Shown: piece by piece, positions 27,263 to 36,989 of the stretch | Layout of the letters: every line of letters starts with the position of its first letter | Position numbering within the stretch: the first letter of the stretch is position 1 | Assembly (NCBI GenBank): GCA_017474285.1 | Contig: JAFVHT010000005.1 | Location: 1 to 64,000 of the forward strand | DNA length: 64,000 nt | Reading direction: 5' to 3' | DNA from: Acetobacter sp. | GTDB lineage: Bacteria > Pseudomonadota > Alphaproteobacteria > Acetobacterales > Acetobacteraceae | Notes under the pieces: model-generated | What the model saw: the letters and a program-made list of their open reading frames with translations, nothing else | Database searches by the model: none | Told to the model about the DNA's origin: nothing | Translations under genes and position numbers: made by a program

Positions 27263-28015
27263 TTATAAACCCCGATCACTTTTAATAATATCCCATGCGG
27301 CGTTGATAGAAGCCATTTTTGTTGAAGCCTCTTTAATGTCTTTTTCTGAAGCGTTGCGCGCGGTCATGACGTCTGGGTGATATTGGCGCACAAGGCTTTT
27401 CCAATGTTTGCGGAGTTCCTCATCAGAAAGAGAGTGGCTTACTCCTAAAATCGCGTAAGCATCGCTCACAGTTATTGTTGTACGTGTACGAGCTTTATTA
27501 TTTTTGAGACTTTCCCAAATACCACGGTTCAAACCAAAAAGCGTATGAACGTGTCGAAGAAAGGCTTCTTCCTCAGGGGTAAGAGATTCTCCAGTGTTGA
27601 GGTCAGAACGGGCGATAATAAAAAGATTCTCTAAAAGTTCCTCTAACGGGTCAGGGTCATTTTTGAAGGTTTGCCCCAAAAGACGTGCGAAACTTTCATA
27701 ATTATCAGAGTGTTGACGCGCCATATCAAAGAGTTGCCCGACTTCCTGTTTTATATCGTCTGTAACAGGGAAAATCTGTTTAAAACTATCAATTTCTTTA
27801 CGATTAACAGCTCCATCACATTTAGCGAGTTTGGCACTTAGGATAATACAGCTGAGAGAAAAACGTTCTTCTTGAGAGATCTGTTTTTCTTTTTCATCAT
27901 TATTGTTATCGTCCTTATCGACAGCGTGCCCTAATGTAATGCCAACGGCTGCCCCAACTGGCCCGCCTACGGAAAAACCGATGACACCGCCGATAATTTT
28001 ACCCCATACACCCAT
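27263..28015 (-). CDS. DnaJ/TerB-like (DjlA-type) co-chaperone, copy 2
   Basis: This 250-residue paralogue of the following gene shares the glycine-zipper start (GGVIGFSVGGPVGAAVG), the TerB-like core (KCDGAVNRKEIDSFKQIFP) and a C-terminal J domain with HPD at 213-215. It lacks most of the linker of copy 1 and instead has DKDDNNNDEKEK after the zipper. 54 bases separate the two genes. Both keep HPD and TerB motifs, so both look functional. Confidence 0.88.
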   Translation of the reverse strand: MGVWGKIIGGVIGFSVGGPVGAAVGITLGHAVDKDDNNNDEKEKQISQEERFSLSCIILSAKLAKCDGAVNRKEIDSFKQIFPVTDDIKQEVGQLFDMARQHSDNYESFARLLGQTFKNDPDPLEELLENLFIIARSDLNTGESLTPEEEAFLRHVHTLFGLNRGIWESLKNNKARTRTTITVSDAYAILGVSHSLSDEELRKHWKSLVRQYHPDVMTARNASEKDIKEASTKMASINAAWDIIKSDRGL

Positions 28016-28179
28016 AATATTTTCTATATCCTCTATTTATGGCCTCTATCCATTATGAATGAAGATCAGCAATAACAAACTTAGGTTTTTTGTTCAAAAA
28101 GAGCTTGTGTTTCTAATTTATAGAGATTATCGTATGAGAAATTTTATAAAAAGACAAATTTATATTTATAAGGATGAGT

Positions 28180-29289
28180 TTATTCTATTGAAGCACATTT
28201 CAAGCGTTGGTAAGCCCAAGCGGCGGCTTCAGCGATGAGGGGGTGAGGGTCATTAAGGCGCGCGGTGACAGAGGGTAATAAATGCGGGGTGCCTGTATTT
28301 CCTATCGCAATCAGAACATTACGCAAAAAACGAACATGCCCAATGCGTTTAATCGGAGAGCCAGAAAAAAAGGAACGAAAAGTCGAATCGTCAAATTGGC
28401 TCAAAGTGGCAAGGTGAGGAGCTGTTAATTCTTCTCTTGGATGAAAAGGCGTGTGTTGGGAGGCTTTGGCAAATCGGTTCCATGGGCAAACAGCGAGGCA
28501 GTCATCACAGCCATAAATACGTGTTCCTATAAGAGGACGAAGCGTTTCAGGGATAGAGCCTTTGTGTTCAATGGTGAGATAGGCAATACACCGCCGCGCG
28601 TCTAATTGATAAGGGGCGGGAAAAGCCTGTGTGGGGCAAACGTTAAGGCACCGTGTACACCGCCCACAACGGCTTTGAGCAGGCGTAGAGGCGTTTAGTT
28701 CTAAGGTGGTGTAAAGAGCCCCTAAAAAAAGCCAACTTCCATGCTGGCGGGAAACAAGATTTGTATGTTTGCCTTGCCAGCCTAATCCTGCTTGTGCGGC
28801 AAGAGGTTTTTCAGCAACGGGGGCTGTGTCAACAAAGACTTTAACATTGGGGGTTAACCCATATTGGTGCCCGAGATGGACAACACATTGAGCTAGATGT
28901 TTGAGTTTTCCTTTCAGAAAAGCGTGATAATCTCTGTTACGCGCATAAACAGAAATATACCCGTAATCAGGAGGCAAAGAAGCCTCTACAGTTCCTAAAG
29001 ATGATGATGTATGTGGGATAAAAGGCAGGTGTTCAGGTGTATAAGAAAGACCAACAACAACAATGCTCCGCGCCTCAGACCACAGAAGAGTAGGTTGGCT
29101 TCGTTGCTCAACGCGGGTTGAAAGCCAGTCCATGTCGCCGTAATAGCCGTTTTGAAGAAACGTGATGAGATGTTCCTTTACAGCATCCCCAAGAGTGGCA
29201 GGACAAACTCCAACAGCATCAAATCCTAATAAAAGGGCTTTTTCTTTAATTTTGTCGGTTAATTGAGCGGTAACATGGGGAGAGGTCAT
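28180..29289 (-). CDS. queG: Epoxyqueuosine reductase QueG
   Basis: QueG reduces epoxyqueuosine to queuosine in tRNA with cobalamin and two 4Fe-4S clusters. Clusters are visible in CGRCTRCLNVCPTQAF and CDDCLAVCPWNRF. The C-terminal HEAT-like part is present. The start at 29289 (MTSPHVTAQL) gives 369 residues and follows the tgt stop by 20 bases. An earlier ATG at 29358 lies inside tgt. It is the last gene of the queA-tgt-queG operon. Confidence 0.94.
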   Translation of the reverse strand: MTSPHVTAQLTDKIKEKALLLGFDAVGVCPATLGDAVKEHLITFLQNGYYGDMDWLSTRVEQRSQPTLLWSEARSIVVVGLSYTPEHLPFIPHTSSSLGTVEASLPPDYGYISVYARNRDYHAFLKGKLKHLAQCVVHLGHQYGLTPNVKVFVDTAPVAEKPLAAQAGLGWQGKHTNLVSRQHGSWLFLGALYTTLELNASTPAQSRCGRCTRCLNVCPTQAFPAPYQLDARRCIAYLTIEHKGSIPETLRPLIGTRIYGCDDCLAVCPWNRFAKASQHTPFHPREELTAPHLATLSQFDDSTFRSFFSGSPIKRIGHVRFLRNVLIAIGNTGTPHLLPSVTARLNDPHPLIAEAAAWAYQRLKCASIE

Positions 29290-29309
29290 GGAAACGGGAA
29301 GGGTCCCAT

Positions 29310-30470
29310 TTAAGGCAGAGCGGAAAAAATTGGTTGAGGCATTTCGTCTTCTGTCCAATCCTCAGACTGCCATTGTGTATGGAGTTTTTGCGCAAGAGAT
29401 GACAGTTCTTGTGTGAGAATAGCGTTGCGTATTTGGCGCATAAGGCGTTGATAATAGGCGAGATTATGCCATGTTAGAAGCATGGCGCCGAGAATTTCGC
29501 GCGCACGGAACAAATGGTGCAAATATGCGCGGCTATGGCGTGTGCAAGCAAGGCAATCACACTCGGGAGAAATGGGGCGTGCATCGGTAGCGTGCCGTGC
29601 ATTGCGTAAATTAAGCGTGCCGCGCTCTGTATAAGCGCGGGCTGTTCGTCCTGCTCGTGTGGGCATAACACAATCAAACATATCGACACCCCGTAAAACA
29701 CTACCGAGTAAATCCTCCGGTGTGCCAACGCCCATGAGATAGCGTGGTTTGTCGATAGGCATGAGCGGAGTTGTGACTTCAAGCGTTTGAAACATAAGCT
29801 TTTGACCTTCTCCGACGGCAAGCCCGCCGATGGCGTAGCCTTCAAAACCAATATCAGTAAGGGCAGTAATACTTTCAGCACGTAGGCTCGCTTCTGTGCC
29901 TCCTTGAATAATGCCAAATTGGGCGTAACCTTGGCGGGGGATATAGGCTTCGCGGGAACGTGCCGCCCAACGCATAGAAAGCCGCATAGAGGCTGCAATG
30001 GTTTCGATAGGGGCAGGCAGGGCAGGGCACTCATCAAAACACATAGTAATGGTCGCATCAAGATCGTGCTGGATTTGGGTGGAACTTTGTGGCGTTAAAC
30101 GGTGTAAAGAGCCATCAATGTGTGAACGAAAAGTAACCCCGTCTTGATCAATTTTACGCAAAGCCCCAAGAGACATGACCTGAAACCCCCCTGAATCGGT
30201 GAGAATAGGTCCGGTCCAATCCATAAAACGGTGTAACCCTCCTAAAGCGCGAATATGCACAGCTCCAGGGCGAAGCATAAGGTGATAGGTATTGCCGAGA
30301 ATGATTTGCGCCCCTGTTGCACGGACAGAGTCCATCGTCATTGCTTTAACGGTGCCAACAGTGCCAACAGGCATAAAACACGGCGTTTGTACAGTTCCGT
30401 GGGCTGTAAAAAGCGTGCCAGCGCGTGCGCTACCTTCGGTTTGTTCACAAAACCAGTGAAAATGTGTCAT
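29310..30470 (-). CDS. tgt: tRNA-guanine transglycosylase
   Basis: Tgt exchanges the wobble guanine of GUN anticodons for preQ1. The 386-residue protein contains the [11 protein letters not shown] active-site segment, [10 protein letters not shown]-like [13 protein letters not shown] and the zinc ligands [16 protein letters not shown]. Length is normal. It lies 25 bases after queA and is followed by queG, so the operon supplies three consecutive steps of queuosine formation. The tRNA-Asp(GTC) in this window is a substrate. Confidence 0.97.
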   Translation of the reverse strand: MTHFHWFCEQTEGSARAGTLFTAHGTVQTPCFMPVGTVGTVKAMTMDSVRATGAQIILGNTYHLMLRPGAVHIRALGGLHRFMDWTGPILTDSGGFQVMSLGALRKIDQDGVTFRSHIDGSLHRLTPQSSTQIQHDLDATITMCFDECPALPAPIETIAASMRLSMRWAARSREAYIPRQGYAQFGIIQGGTEASLRAESITALTDIGFEGYAIGGLAVGEGQKLMFQTLEVTTPLMPIDKPRYLMGVGTPEDLLGSVLRGVDMFDCVMPTRAGRTARAYTERGTLNLRNARHATDARPISPECDCLACTRHSRAYLHHLFRAREILGAMLLTWHNLAYYQRLMRQIRNAILTQELSSLAQKLHTQWQSEDWTEDEMPQPIFSALP

Positions 30471-30495
30471 GTAACGTTCTAAAAATATCTGTGGG

Positions 30496-31557
30496 TTAAG
30501 GATATGAGGAGTGAGTAGCGCGGCTCAGTAAACACGCATCGCCGTAGGAATAAAAGCGATAATGTTGGGCAATAGCATGTGCATAAAGAGCTCGCGCACG
30601 TTCTAGACCAACAAAAGCACAAACAAGCACAAAAAGCGTCGATTTTGGTAAATGAAAATTAGTCAAAAGCATATCAACAACACGAAAATGATAACCCGGA
30701 CGAATAAAAAGCGCGGTGTCATCCTCGAAAGGCTGTATAACACCGTGTTGATCAACAGCACTTTCTAAAAGGCGTAAAGTGGTTGTTCCAACTGCAATAA
30801 TGCGTCCACCTACTTGCCGCGTGGTGTTAATCATGTCGGATGTTTCTTGGGTAAGAATGCCTCGTTCTGAATGAATACGGTGTTGAGAGAGCGTGCTTTC
30901 TCTCACAGGCAGAAAAGTACCGGCGCCTACATGGAGGGTGAGGGTTTGGCGTTGCACACCTTTTGTATCAAGTGCGGTTAAAAGATTCTGTGTAAAATGA
31001 AGCCCCGCCGTTGGAGCAGCCACGGCACCGCGTCTGTGTTCAAAAATGGTGGCATAATCGTGTGTATCACGTGGGGTCGGTCCATCGGGACGGTGAATAT
31101 AAGGCGGTAAGGCGAGGCTTCCTGCTTGGCGTAAAAAATCATCAAACAGGGTACCTTCTACTGAGAATAAAAGAACCCCACTGCCGCCTTCTTCTAAGGC
31201 TTGTACAGAAGCTGTAACAGACGTAGGGGGAAAAGTGAGAGTGTCTCCTATTTTTAAGCGGCGGGCATTGCGGAGCAGCACATGCCAAGCTCCATTGGGG
31301 CGAATTTGGTCTAATGTAATGCCAATATGTGCTTTACCTCTGCGGGCATGAAGTTGAGCCCGAATAACAGCGGTATCATTAGCAATGAGTAAATCTCCCG
31401 CACGGAGTAAATGCGGTAAGTCACCAATAGAGCGATCAAACAGCTTATTGGGTGTTGTGGCATCAAGAAGGCGTGCAGAATCCCGCGGGCGTGCTGGCTC
31501 TTGGGCGATGAGATGTTTGGGCAGGAAAAAATCAAAATCTTGTGTGTAATCACTCAT
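30496..31557 (-). CDS. queA: S-adenosylmethionine:tRNA ribosyltransferase-isomerase
   Basis: QueA converts preQ1 in tRNA to epoxyqueuosine using the ribosyl part of AdoMet. The 353-residue sequence has DYDLPxxLIAQxPxxPR-like [20 protein letters not shown], the central [13 protein letters not shown] and [12 protein letters not shown], and [19 protein letters not shown]. It is first in the queA-tgt-queG operon. Confidence 0.97.
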   Translation of the reverse strand: MSDYTQDFDFFLPKHLIAQEPARPRDSARLLDATTPNKLFDRSIGDLPHLLRAGDLLIANDTAVIRAQLHARRGKAHIGITLDQIRPNGAWHVLLRNARRLKIGDTLTFPPTSVTASVQALEEGGSGVLLFSVEGTLFDDFLRQAGSLALPPYIHRPDGPTPRDTHDYATIFEHRRGAVAAPTAGLHFTQNLLTALDTKGVQRQTLTLHVGAGTFLPVRESTLSQHRIHSERGILTQETSDMINTTRQVGGRIIAVGTTTLRLLESAVDQHGVIQPFEDDTALFIRPGYHFRVVDMLLTNFHLPKSTLFVLVCAFVGLERARALYAHAIAQHYRFYSYGDACLLSRATHSSYP

Positions 31558-31988
31558 TTTTACGATTAGGGTTTGTTGTGGTGTGGCGTTAGAGTGGCGG
31601 CAGTGAATAAAGGGTTAATCAAGGATAAAGAAAATCGTTAAAGAGTCATCAATAATTTATAAATGTTTATAAAAGAAGGGTCTTTGTCAAAAGGTCAAAT
31701 TTTTGTTTTTTAGGGGCGTTGAAATTATATCGGGCTGTATGTGTTGAGAGAAAAGAGAGAATAAAAATATTTTTTGAAAAAATGCTAATCTTAGCGACTT
31801 TTTAAGAGTTTTTGTGTTTAATAGGTGTAAACAAATTTTAGTTAGGGTAAAGAGTCCTTTTATATATAAAAATAATGTTAGTTTTTTATTGAAGCACATA
31901 AAATTTATTTAATATTTTTTAATAAAGTTTTTTCTGACTTGAATCAATCTCTCGTGGTCTGCGACTCTTTTCTATTGGTAGTGGCACT
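31558..31988. other. Intergenic region upstream of queA
   Basis: This very AT-rich stretch between queA and the decayed gene has no convincing coding frame. It should hold the queA promoter and marks the left edge of the AT-rich accessory island. Confidence 0.45.
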
Positions 31989-32771
31989 GTGACACGTGTG
32001 AGTGATACGTCAGAGCAATCCAGTATTTTTGATAAACAGAAAAAAGACACCCTAGGACTCTTTAACTCCACATACTATCTTTCACAAGAAGAAACTACAG
32101 ATCATGGGAACCCGCAGTTCTTGCTTCAGGAAAAGACCTTTCAAACAAAAGAGGGTGACACAACAAGTTTTGCATTTTTGACCTTTTTAACAGGTAATGG
32201 CTTTGTGATAAATCCTGCCAAAGGTGTGTCAAATGCTAGGAAATTATGATGTCGCCGCTTACAATCATCGACTTTTTCGGTATCAATGGGAGATATTAGC
32301 GATAAAGCTTCAGGCACAAGCTTGAATAGTCAAAACTCTTCAGGCTCTTTGGGGTACCCTTGTTAGAACAAGTTCTGCTAATTTTTTAAATGCGACATTA
32401 ACTTTTGAACAGATGAAGCAAGAAGATCTTGGATAGGTGGCACAGGGTGTCAAAAAACAGGTAATTTTACAATAACTTCTTTTGGCATGACATAAGGACA
32501 AAAAACACACGATGTATTTTTCATAGGTAATATTCAGGCATTAAATGCCCGGTTAGAAGAAGAAGTGAAAGAGCTTTTTAATACTGTCCCTAAAAAGATT
32601 GATGAAATAGATGAAAAACAGAAATAGACCAATAAAGTTGTCATTCAGTCTCAGAATTCTTCCCCGTTGTTTCAATTTTCCGATGCGTCTTCCTATTCAT
32701 CTTCTCTCGTCGGGCAAAGTGTTGCTCTGGGAAGTAAGCCTACAAATACGAGCTTTACAATTGTCACTTAA
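31989..32771 (+). pseudogene. Decayed gene of unknown family
   Basis: Coding-like stretches occur in several plus frames and are interrupted by stops. An 86-codon frame (31989-32249) starts VSDTSEQSSIFDKQK-like. Later pieces read QALNARLEEEVKELFNTVPK and FSDASSYSSSLVGQSVALGS before a final TAA at 32771. Single nonsense codons separate long stretches in the same frame, which fits gene decay. The Ser/Thr/Asn/Gln-rich composition suggests a former surface or secreted protein, but I do not recognise a family. Confidence 0.45.
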
Positions 32772-33027
32772 AATTTTTTAAGCGTATTCATTCGACGATG
32801 CCTTTGGCTTCCCTCTTTAACGCTGGGATGCTGGCACGTTGTCTTATAAAAATAGGTAATTTTTGACTGGCACAGGTTATTATAGTAAATTAGGTATAAG
32901 AAGCCTATAGCGAACTATGGCACATAGCTGTGTTTTTATTTGCTTATCATTTTAGGGGAAAAAAGAGATTTTTTACAATGTAATTACTCGATTTTAATTG
33001 AATTTTAATTGAATCTTTATTGATGTT

Positions 33028-33033
33028 TATAAT
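33028..33033 (+). promoter_or_regulatory. Candidate -10 element of the neu operon
   Basis: TATAAT lies 18 bases before the neuD start, in strongly AT-rich DNA. Two tandem copies of ATTTTAATTGA (about 32991-33012) lie just upstream. No matching -35 at standard spacing is clear. Confidence 0.3.
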
Positions 33034-33050
33034 TTTTAATTATTGTAATT

Positions 33051-33719
33051 ATGATCACTTCTCATAAAAAACTGCTTCTTATTGGGGCTGGAGGCTACGC
33101 CAAATCTGTCATCGATTCATTGCCTCATGGACAGTACGACATTTGTGGATTTATAGATAAGTACAAAAATAAGAAGCTTCCTATGCATCTTGGACATCCT
33201 ATATTAGGCGTATCATTAGATGAGATAGACGATCTTTATCAATATTGCTATTTTATTTGTATTGGGAATAATGAGGATCGTAAATATTATTACGATTTCT
33301 TAAAACGTAATAAATGTAAGTTAATCAATGTCGTTGATCCAACAGCTGTAGTTTCTTCTAATACTAAAATTGGTGAAGGTGTATTTATTGGAAAAATGGT
33401 TATTGTTAATAGCGATGTTATAGTTGAGGATAACGCTATTTTAAATACTAGGTCTTTAGTAGAACATGGTTGTCGTATTCGTAAACATGTTAATCTTTCT
33501 ACAAATGCCGTTATCAATGGTGATGTCTTTGTTGAAGAAGGAGCATTTATTGGAAGTTGTTCCGTTGTGAATGGACAAATACGAGTTGGACAGTGGTCAA
33601 CAATAGGTGCTGGAGCTGTTGTGGTAAAAGATGTCAATGAATATACAACGGTGGTAGGTGTCCCTGCTAAACCTATAGTAAGGAGAATGTTAGATGGAAC
33701 CGATATTTATTGTGGCTGA
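33051..33719 (+). CDS. neuD: NeuD-type sialic acid O-acetyltransferase / PglD-like acyltransferase
   Basis: This 222-residue protein has an N-terminal Rossmann part (KKLLLIGAGGYAKSVIDSL) and a left-handed beta-helix of hexapeptide repeats (about residues 95-205, e.g. IGEGVFIGKMVIVNSDVIV). It ends with VVGVPAKPIVRRM. That is the NeuD/PglD layout. In sialic acid loci NeuD acetylates the nonulosonic acid. In legionaminic or bacillosamine pathways a homologue acetylates a UDP-amino sugar. Context with NeuB, NeuA and NeuC favours the first. It overlaps neuB by 26 bases and its DNA is AT-richer than the chromosome around. Confidence 0.86.
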   Translation: MITSHKKLLLIGAGGYAKSVIDSLPHGQYDICGFIDKYKNKKLPMHLGHPILGVSLDEIDDLYQYCYFICIGNNEDRKYYYDFLKRNKCKLINVVDPTAVVSSNTKIGEGVFIGKMVIVNSDVIVEDNAILNTRSLVEHGCRIRKHVNLSTNAVINGDVFVEEGAFIGSCSVVNGQIRVGQWSTIGAGAVVVKDVNEYTTVVGVPAKPIVRRMLDGTDIYCG

Positions 33720-34716
33720 AATTGGATGCAATCATAATGGGGATCCATCATTAGCAAAAAAAATGGTAGATGAAGCTAAAAAATGTGGTGTAGATGCTGT
33801 AAAATTTCAAACATTTCAAGCGGAGGCTTTGATTTCGAGTATTGCTCCAAAAGCAGAATATCAAATTGCAAATACTGGAAATCGTGAAAGTCAATTAGAA
33901 ATGACTCGAAAACTAGAGTTAAGTCAAAATGATTATCTATACTTAAAAAACTATGCAGAAAAAATTGGATTGAATGTATTTTCTACGCCCTTTGATTTAA
34001 CATCAATAGAATTTCTCGAAAAAACAAAACAGTATATTTGGAAAATTCCATCAGGAGAAATAACAAATTTACCCTATTTAGAAAAAATTCGAGATATAAA
34101 TTGTCTGAATAAAAAAATAGTACTTTCCACTGGTATGGCTGACATACAAGAAATTAGAGAAGCTATTAACATCTTAGATCCTACACGAAATAAGATTATA
34201 TTATTGCATTGTAATACAGAATATCCTACTCCAGATAGCGATGTAAATATTAGTGCAATCCTAGATTTTAGGCAAAACTTTCAAGATCTTGATATAGGAT
34301 ATTCTGATCATAGTGTTGGTTCTGTTGCAGCGATAATGGCCGTTTCATATGGAATAAGTTTTATAGAAAAACATTTTACATTAGACAAAGATTATCCTGG
34401 TCCAGATCATAAAGCGTCTGCGACCCCGCAAGAACTAAAACATCTTGTTCAAAGTGTTCGTCGTGCGGAAAAAATGCTTGGTATTGGAAAAAAAATTGTT
34501 ACGCAATCAGAACAAAAAAATAGTGTCGTAGCAAGAAAATCAATTATTGCAGCAAAGTTAATCAAAAAAGGTGATGTATTTTCATTAGAAAATATTACAT
34601 GCAAACGCCCAGGTAATGGTATATCACCAATGCATTGGTATGAACTTTTAGGAAAAAAAGCTAAAAATGACTATCAATATGATGAGTTAATCGATAAAAA
34701 TGAACTTTCTTTTTAA
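33694..34716 (+). CDS. neuB: N-acetylneuraminate synthase
   Basis: NeuB condenses N-acetylmannosamine with phosphoenolpyruvate to form Neu5Ac. The 340-residue protein has the full TIM-barrel (IVAEIGCNHNGD, DAVKFQTFQAE, IPSGEITNLPYLEKI, LLHCNTEYPTP, IGYSDHSVG, IEKHFTLD) followed by the SAF antifreeze-like domain (about residues 280-335, VARKSIIAAKLIKKGD). The lengths are complete. A related legionaminic or pseudaminic synthase cannot be excluded by eye. It begins inside the end of neuD. Confidence 0.93.
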   Translation: MEPIFIVAEIGCNHNGDPSLAKKMVDEAKKCGVDAVKFQTFQAEALISSIAPKAEYQIANTGNRESQLEMTRKLELSQNDYLYLKNYAEKIGLNVFSTPFDLTSIEFLEKTKQYIWKIPSGEITNLPYLEKIRDINCLNKKIVLSTGMADIQEIREAINILDPTRNKIILLHCNTEYPTPDSDVNISAILDFRQNFQDLDIGYSDHSVGSVAAIMAVSYGISFIEKHFTLDKDYPGPDHKASATPQELKHLVQSVRRAEKMLGIGKKIVTQSEQKNSVVARKSIIAAKLIKKGDVFSLENITCKRPGNGISPMHWYELLGKKAKNDYQYDELIDKNELSF

Positions 34717-34735
34717 TATAAATATATAGAGTGTT

Positions 34736-35434
34736 ATGATTCGTAATAAAAAAATATTAGCAATAATCCCAGCACGTGGAGGTTCCAAAGGAATTCCACG
34801 AAAAAATATTAAAGAATTTTTAGGTAAACCTCTGATTGCTTGGACCATAATGGAAGCTAAAAAATCTCAGTACATAAATAAATGTGTTGTATCAACTGAG
34901 GATGTAGAAATAAAGCAAGTAGCAGAAAAATGGGGGGGGGAAGTGTTAGAACGCCCTATGAATCTTGCGTTAGATAATACACCAGGAGTGGAGTCTGTAA
35001 TTCATGCAATTGAGGCATTTCCTAATTATGATTATGTAGTATTGCTTCAACCTACATCGCCTCTTCGTACAGTAAATGATATTGATGGTTGCATCAAATA
35101 TACAATTGATCACAATGCAATTAACTGTGTTAGTGTTACGATATCTATGATTAGTCCGTATTGGATGTATTCTAAAAAAGAAGATTCTTTTATGCAAGCA
35201 TTATTACCAATTGATAAAAAGCTTTGGTATCAAAGGCAAAAATTACCAACCGTTTATCAGTTAAACGGTGCTATATATATTGTAACACCAGATTTTGTAA
35301 AGCGTGAAAAAACTCTGGTTGGTAATCATTTCTTAGGATATGAAATGCCTAAAGATCGCTCTTATGATATAGATGATCCTGAAGATTTCGTTTTATGTGA
35401 ATATTTAATGTCAAAAAGAATAGATGGAAATTAA
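34736..35434 (+). CDS. neuA: CMP-N-acetylneuraminate cytidylyltransferase with internal G9 tract
   Basis: This 232-residue nucleotidyltransferase activates sialic acid with CTP. Family motifs are IIPARGGSKGIPRKNIK, VVLLQPTSPLR, YQLNGAIYIV and a final DIDDPEDF. The enzyme is a single domain with no O-acetylesterase. Codons 66-69 (Trp-Gly-Gly-Glu) contain nine consecutive G at 34932-34940. Loss of one G would give a stop four codons further on, and gain of one a stop about 13 codons on. The present length keeps the frame open. A CMP-legionaminate synthetase is a less likely alternative. Confidence 0.9.
   Translation: MIRNKKILAIIPARGGSKGIPRKNIKEFLGKPLIAWTIMEAKKSQYINKCVVSTEDVEIKQVAEKWGGEVLERPMNLALDNTPGVESVIHAIEAFPNYDYVVLLQPTSPLRTVNDIDGCIKYTIDHNAINCVSVTISMISPYWMYSKKEDSFMQALLPIDKKLWYQRQKLPTVYQLNGAIYIVTPDFVKREKTLVGNHFLGYEMPKDRSYDIDDPEDFVLCEYLMSKRIDGN
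34932..34940. repeat. G9 homopolymer inside neuA
   Basis: Nine G in the coding strand at codons 66-69 of neuA. It is placed early in the gene, where slippage would remove most of the enzyme. This is the classic position of a contingency tract. Confidence 0.92.
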
Positions 35435-35436
35435 AA

Positions 35437-36597
35437 ATGTACAAAATTGCTTTTGTCACAGGTTCAAGAGCTGATTATGGCATTGTAAGAAGTTATTTGT
35501 CTATGTTGCATGCAGATAAAGACATAGATTTTTCTTTGTTATTAACAGGTGCAGCACTTGATAACAAATACGGCAATCTCAAAGATATAATTTCTAGCGA
35601 TCAATTTAGAATTGATTATACTGCGCCACTTCCTTTAGAAACAAATTCTATTGCAAATACAATTCATGCGATGGCAGTCGCTTTAGAGTTATTCGGCAAA
35701 TATTTTGAAGCAAGTCGATATGATTTGTTGATCATTTTAGGAGATCGTTACGAAATTTTTTCAGTGGCTATAGCGGCAGCAATGCATGGTATTCGTATTT
35801 TACATTTGCATGGTGGAGAGATTACATACGCTAATTATGATGAGTTTATGCGTCATTCTATTACTAAAATGAGCTGGTATCATATCACAAGTACAGAGAT
35901 TTATCGAAAGCGTGTTATACAATTAGGTGAGTTACCGACACATGTTATTTGTGGCGGTGCTTTAGGGGCGGAAAATTGTTTGACGATAGATATAAATCAT
36001 GTGCCACGTGACTTACAATCTCTCGTGGGTCAAGATTATTTTGTTATACTATTCCATCCTGAAACATTGAACACGATTAGTCCACACTCACAAATTAAAG
36101 AATTATTAAATGGCTTAAAATGCCTGCCTGTGTCCATTCGATATGTCTTTATTGGATCGAATGCAGATACTGGGTCAGATGAAATTGAAATGGAAATAAA
36201 AAGATTTTGCGAAGCCCATAAAAATTGTATTCGTTACCAAAATCTTCATCCAGATGCGTATCATTTTTTGGTCAAGAATTCATTAGCTTTAGTTGGAAAT
36301 TCTAGTTCAGGAATTATTGAAGCACCTTCATTAGGGGTAAGAACTGTTAATATTGGCTTACGTCAAGAAGGACGTGTATACGGAAATTCGGTAATTAATG
36401 TTCCTTGTGATAGAACAGCTGTATACAATGCTTTGAAAGAGGCTATTGAAAACAGAAAACATTATGATCCTTCTGATAATCCATATTATAGAAAAAATTC
36501 ATGTCAAATATATTATGAATTTACAAAAAAAATATTGTCTCAGAATACAAGCCATTTTGCGAAAATATTCTATGATATAGAATTTGATGAAAGATGA
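35437..36597 (+). CDS. neuC: UDP-N-acetylglucosamine 2-epimerase, hydrolysing
   Basis: NeuC converts UDP-GlcNAc to ManNAc plus UDP, the first step of Neu5Ac synthesis. The 386-residue protein shows VTGSRADYGIV at residues 7-17, ILGDRYEIF, LHLHGGEIT and the C-terminal VGNSSSGIIEAPSLGVRTVNIG. This fits the hydrolysing epimerases NeuC/LegG. No dehydratase or aminotransferase genes for the bacillosamine route are nearby, so NeuC is favoured. It follows neuA by two bases. Confidence 0.92.
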   Translation: MYKIAFVTGSRADYGIVRSYLSMLHADKDIDFSLLLTGAALDNKYGNLKDIISSDQFRIDYTAPLPLETNSIANTIHAMAVALELFGKYFEASRYDLLIILGDRYEIFSVAIAAAMHGIRILHLHGGEITYANYDEFMRHSITKMSWYHITSTEIYRKRVIQLGELPTHVICGGALGAENCLTIDINHVPRDLQSLVGQDYFVILFHPETLNTISPHSQIKELLNGLKCLPVSIRYVFIGSNADTGSDEIEMEIKRFCEAHKNCIRYQNLHPDAYHFLVKNSLALVGNSSSGIIEAPSLGVRTVNIGLRQEGRVYGNSVINVPCDRTAVYNALKEAIENRKHYDPSDNPYYRKNSCQIYYEFTKKILSQNTSHFAKIFYDIEFDER

Positions 36598-36644
36598 TTT
36601 TTAAGTCTAAGATATGAGTTTATAAACGATAGGCAAATAAATTT

Positions 36645-36926
36645 ATGTACAAGGGAAATAAAATTTTAGCTTTAATTATGGCGAGAGGCGGTTCTAAAGG
36701 TCTACCGACAAAATACACACGAAGGCAAGATTTTCCTAAAACATATATTGGAAATGGTGCTATCTATTTAATCACATCAATACTCTTTTACCTGAAAATA
36801 AAGAAAAAGATTTTGTTCCTGATCATGCAATAGCCTATGTTATTGCCTTATGAACAATCTCTTGATATTGATACAATGTTCGATTTTAAAATAGCCTCTT
36901 GGATTGTTCATGAAAATGTAAAATAG
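36645..36926 (+). pseudogene. Internally deleted second neuA
   Basis: The N-terminus NKILALIMARGGSKGLPTK matches the start of CMP-sialic acid synthetases and is followed at once by RRQDFPKTYIGNGAIYL, which belongs near residue 160 of the family. Then the frame shifts, and QSLDIDTMFDFKIASWIVHE, the family C-terminus, appears in another frame ending at a TAG at 36926. So a large internal deletion and at least one frameshift have destroyed it. It differs in sequence from the intact neuA, so it was a second enzyme and not a recent copy. Confidence 0.8.
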
Positions 36927-36989
36927 TACGACAATACAATATTTTAACTGTATATACTTATTCTTATTTGAAATGGTAAGGGGATATAA

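Noticed and set aside
31687-31899. 70-codon minus-strand frame upstream of queA
   Set aside because: Phe/Leu/Lys-only composition typical of translated AT-rich noncoding DNA.
32880-33050. Possible insertion sequence remnant before neuD
   Set aside because: No transposase motif, terminal inverted repeat or target duplication could be found by eye.
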